In this document: positions 62,347-64,000 of the stretch, piece after piece
How the letters are laid out: the number at the start of each line of letters is the position of its first letter
Numbering within the stretch: position 1 is the stretch's first letter
Source: an uncultured Chloroflexota bacterium
Lineage (GTDB): Bacteria; Chloroflexota; UBA4733
Length of the DNA stretch: 64,000 nt
NCBI GenBank assembly: GCA_937967325.1
Contig: CALBSQ010000235.1
Span: 1 to 64,000, forward strand
Direction of reading: 5' to 3'
Made by a program: the position numbers and the translations under genes
Notes under the pieces: model-generated
The model's input: the letters and a program-made list of their open reading frames with translations, nothing else
Database searches by the model: none
Told to the model about the DNA's origin: nothing

Positions 62347-62859
62347 CTAAGGGTCCGCCGCCGCCCGCCACGCCATCCGCACGTCCGGTGGCCGTAGCAG
62401 CGTTTGCATCACGACGCAATACTGCTCCGTCTTCTCTCGCAGCGCTCGGAGCTGTTCCTCGGACGCGGTGGGGGCGACCACGTCGAAGCTCACGCGGATG
62501 GCCTGCAAGCCGACTGGGACATCCCTGGCGATGCCCAGCGTGCCGCGCAGGTCGAGGTCGCCCTCGACGTCGACGGAAATACGCTCCGTCGCGATGCCCA
62601 TCGCCGTCGCCACCATCTGGCAGGTGATCTGGGCGCAGGCTGCCAGGGCGCCGAGCAGGAGGTCGCCCGAGCAGGCGCTGGCCCCCGAGCCGCCAACGCC
62701 CGCGTGGGCCTCGGCCTGGTAGACGGCGCGGCCGATGTCTACGGAGCAGGAAATAGGCGTGTCCATCTCGCTGCCGCGCGCGCGCAAGGTGATGCGCGAA
62801 GACTCGGGATCGGCGCGGTAGCGGTCCTTCAGCGGCCGCTGCATCGACCGAAGGTCCAT
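62347..62859 (-). CDS. OsmC/Ohr family protein
   Basis: 170 aa. The two catalytic Cys are in ALAACAQIT and TEQYCVVMQTL. Family strands are visible (ISVDVEGDLDLRGTLG, IRVSFDVVAP). Members reduce organic hydroperoxides with thiols, so this is probably an oxidative-stress protein of the OsmC type. The start has GGAAGGA 8 nt upstream. It lies 26 bp downstream of tyrS on the same strand. Confidence 0.85.
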   Translation of the reverse strand: MDLRSMQRPLKDRYRADPESSRITLRARGSEMDTPISCSVDIGRAVYQAEAHAGVGGSGASACSGDLLLGALAACAQITCQMVATAMGIATERISVDVEGDLDLRGTLGIARDVPVGLQAIRVSFDVVAPTASEEQLRALREKTEQYCVVMQTLLRPPDVRMAWRAAADP

Positions 62860-62885
62860 GGCGATTTCCTTCCCTATCGGTATCG

Positions 62886-64000
62886 TCAGGTCGCGGCCAA
62901 TCCCACTGCCACTTGCAATCTCGCCCAGCCGCTCTTGCCGACGCGCAGCACCATGCCATCGACCGGCGTGATCTCGGTGTGAGGAGCGGTGACGCGAGTG
63001 CCGTCGACTTCCACGCCCCCTTGCTCGATCAGCCGCCGTGCCGCCGACTTGTTCGCGGCCAGACCAACCTCATAGATGAGGTCGGCCATTCGTCGAGGGC
63101 CGGACCCGACGAGCACGACGGGCAATTCGGCGGGCCGCTCGTGCCTACGAACTTCGCGCTCGAACTCCCGCTCCGCCTGGCGCGCCGCGTCCGCGTCGTG
63201 GAACTGGGTGACCATCTGACGGGCCAGTCTGGCCTTGGCGTCGCGCGGGTTGAGTCGATCGCTCTCCAACTCCTCGGCCAGCCGGCGAATCTCGGGCAGG
63301 GGCACGGACGTGCAGGTCTCGAAGTAGGTCAGGATCAGCTCATCGGGGAGGCGCATGAGCGCGAAGTACTGCTCGCGAGGCGCATCGAGCACGTTGACCA
63401 CGTTGCCGGCGCTGGTGGACATCTTCTCGCCGTTGGTACCGGGGATCAACGGCCCGGTCATCACGGTTTGCGGCTGCTGCCCCGCCCGCTCTTGCAGCAC
63501 GCGGCCGGCCAGCATGTTAAAGAGCTGATCGGTGCCGCCCAGCTCGACGTCGCTGCGCAAGACGACGGAGTCGTGTCCCTGCATCAGGGGGTAGAGGAAT
63601 TCGTGCAGATAGATCGGTTTGCCGGCGACGTAGCGATCGTGGAAGTTCTCCCGCTCGATCATCTGCTGCACCGTGAAGTTGGCGGCCAGCTCGATGACCT
63701 GCGCGAAGGTCAGGCCAGCCAGCCAGTCGGCGTTGTAGACGACTTCCGTCTTGCTTATGTCAATGATACGCCCGGCCTGCTCCACGTAGCGCTGCATGTT
63801 GGAATGTACTTCAGCGGCGGTGAGCTGCCGCCGATAGGCCGTCTTATCGGACGGGTCGCCCAGCATCCCGGTGAAGCTTCCCACCAGGAACTGGACGGAG
63901 TGGCCGAGCTCCTGGAACTGGCGCAGCTTGAACAGACGGGTGGCCCGGCCGACGTGCAGCAACGGTCCCGTGGGATCGATGCCAAGCTTCACCTTGAGTC
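62886..64000 (-). CDS. tyrS: Tyrosyl-tRNA synthetase, 5' end cut by the window
   Basis: At least 371 codons; the coding frame runs off the right edge (LKVKLGIDPTGP is read before the first in-frame GTG). The class I signature is LLHVGRATRLFKL, with a His-Val-Gly-Arg form also common in a branch of TyrRS, and GEKMSTSAGN is the KMSKS loop. Tyr-binding residues (YNADWLAGLTFA, YPLMQGHDSV, LGGTDQLFN) are present. The C-terminal S4 domain (RRLIEQGGVEVDGTRV) is intact. It ligates tyrosine to tRNA-Tyr. The OsmC gene follows. Confidence 0.93.
   Translation of the reverse strand, partial: LKVKLGIDPTGPLLHVGRATRLFKLRQFQELGHSVQFLVGSFTGMLGDPSDKTAYRRQLTAAEVHSNMQRYVEQAGRIIDISKTEVVYNADWLAGLTFAQVIELAANFTVQQMIERENFHDRYVAGKPIYLHEFLYPLMQGHDSVVLRSDVELGGTDQLFNMLAGRVLQERAGQQPQTVMTGPLIPGTNGEKMSTSAGNVVNVLDAPREQYFALMRLPDELILTYFETCTSVPLPEIRRLAEELESDRLNPRDAKARLARQMVTQFHDADAARQAEREFEREVRRHERPAELPVVLVGSGPRRMADLIYEVGLAANKSAARRLIEQGGVEVDGTRVTAPHTEITPVDGMVLRVGKSGWARLQVAVGLAAT

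Noticed and set aside
63960..63992. TyrRS HVGR motif as a broken HIGH box
   Set aside because: A His-to-Arg form of the last residue occurs in one branch of TyrRS, so it is not a defect.
1..64000. CRISPR array, rRNA operon, transposase or integrase genes
   Set aside because: I found no regular short repeat-spacer pattern, no rRNA stretch and no recombinase motif; the palindromes are single inverted repeats.

Overview
The window is GC-rich bacterial DNA. Gene content (a DUF951 protein beside a tRNA, a DUF151 nuclease-like protein, a NYN protein, a DUF2089 gene, an SNF2/SWIM pair) and several families of palindromic intergenic repeats suggest a Chloroflexota bacterium, perhaps near Thermomicrobia. 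This is inference from style and content; no rRNA gene is present to confirm it.

Layout. 1-4 kb: a type II NADH dehydrogenase and a two-component system. 4.2-8.1 kb: an LpxL-like acyltransferase converging on a free acyl carrier protein and an FkbH-type HAD protein. 8.2-18 kb: a patchwork of secreted beta-propeller proteins, a secreted esterase and short-chain dehydrogenases, with clear local duplication, a truncated SDR remnant and a chimeric esterase/SDR pseudogene. 18-39.6 kb: a leftward cluster of nine closely packed genes. Its core is two giant polyketide/fatty-acid-type synthases of 2908 and about 1773 residues, followed by an ACP, an alkaline-phosphatase-superfamily hydrolase, an alpha/beta hydrolase, an SDR and two MGT-type glycosyltransferases flanking a methyltransferase. 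A polysaccharide deacetylase is divergent from it. 40.9-45.6 kb: an accessory strip with degraded genes, a frameshifted YVTN propeller, a KGG-repeat protein, two small unknown genes and a 44-bp duplicate of the 3' half of a tRNA-Ile2 gene. 45.6-64 kb: mostly housekeeping genes (tRNA, threonine aldolase, M20 peptidase, GlyRS, threonine ammonia-lyase, tRNA nucleotidyltransferase, DivIVA-like, NYN, SNF2/SWIM, OsmC, TyrRS) with palindromic elements between them.

How the main system may work. The large synthase reads enoyl-reductase-like (two nitronate-monooxygenase folds)-KS-AT-ACP-KR-DH. The second reads KS-AT-DH-phosphopantetheinyl transferase. Together they contain all catalytic classes of a PUFA/heterocyst-glycolipid-type secondary lipid synthase, condensed into two polypeptides. 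The AT of the first has the malonyl-binding Arg; that of the second lacks it. Downstream glycosyl- and methyltransferases suggest that the final product is a methylated glycolipid. The FkbH/ACP/acyltransferase trio could supply a glyceryl unit or acylate the product, but this link is only positional.

Other points for follow-up: the glycyl-tRNA synthetase lacks roughly 140 internal residues including motif 1 and the motif 2 arginine; a 208-bp esterase segment is present twice without a visible mismatch; and at least four palindrome families occur.
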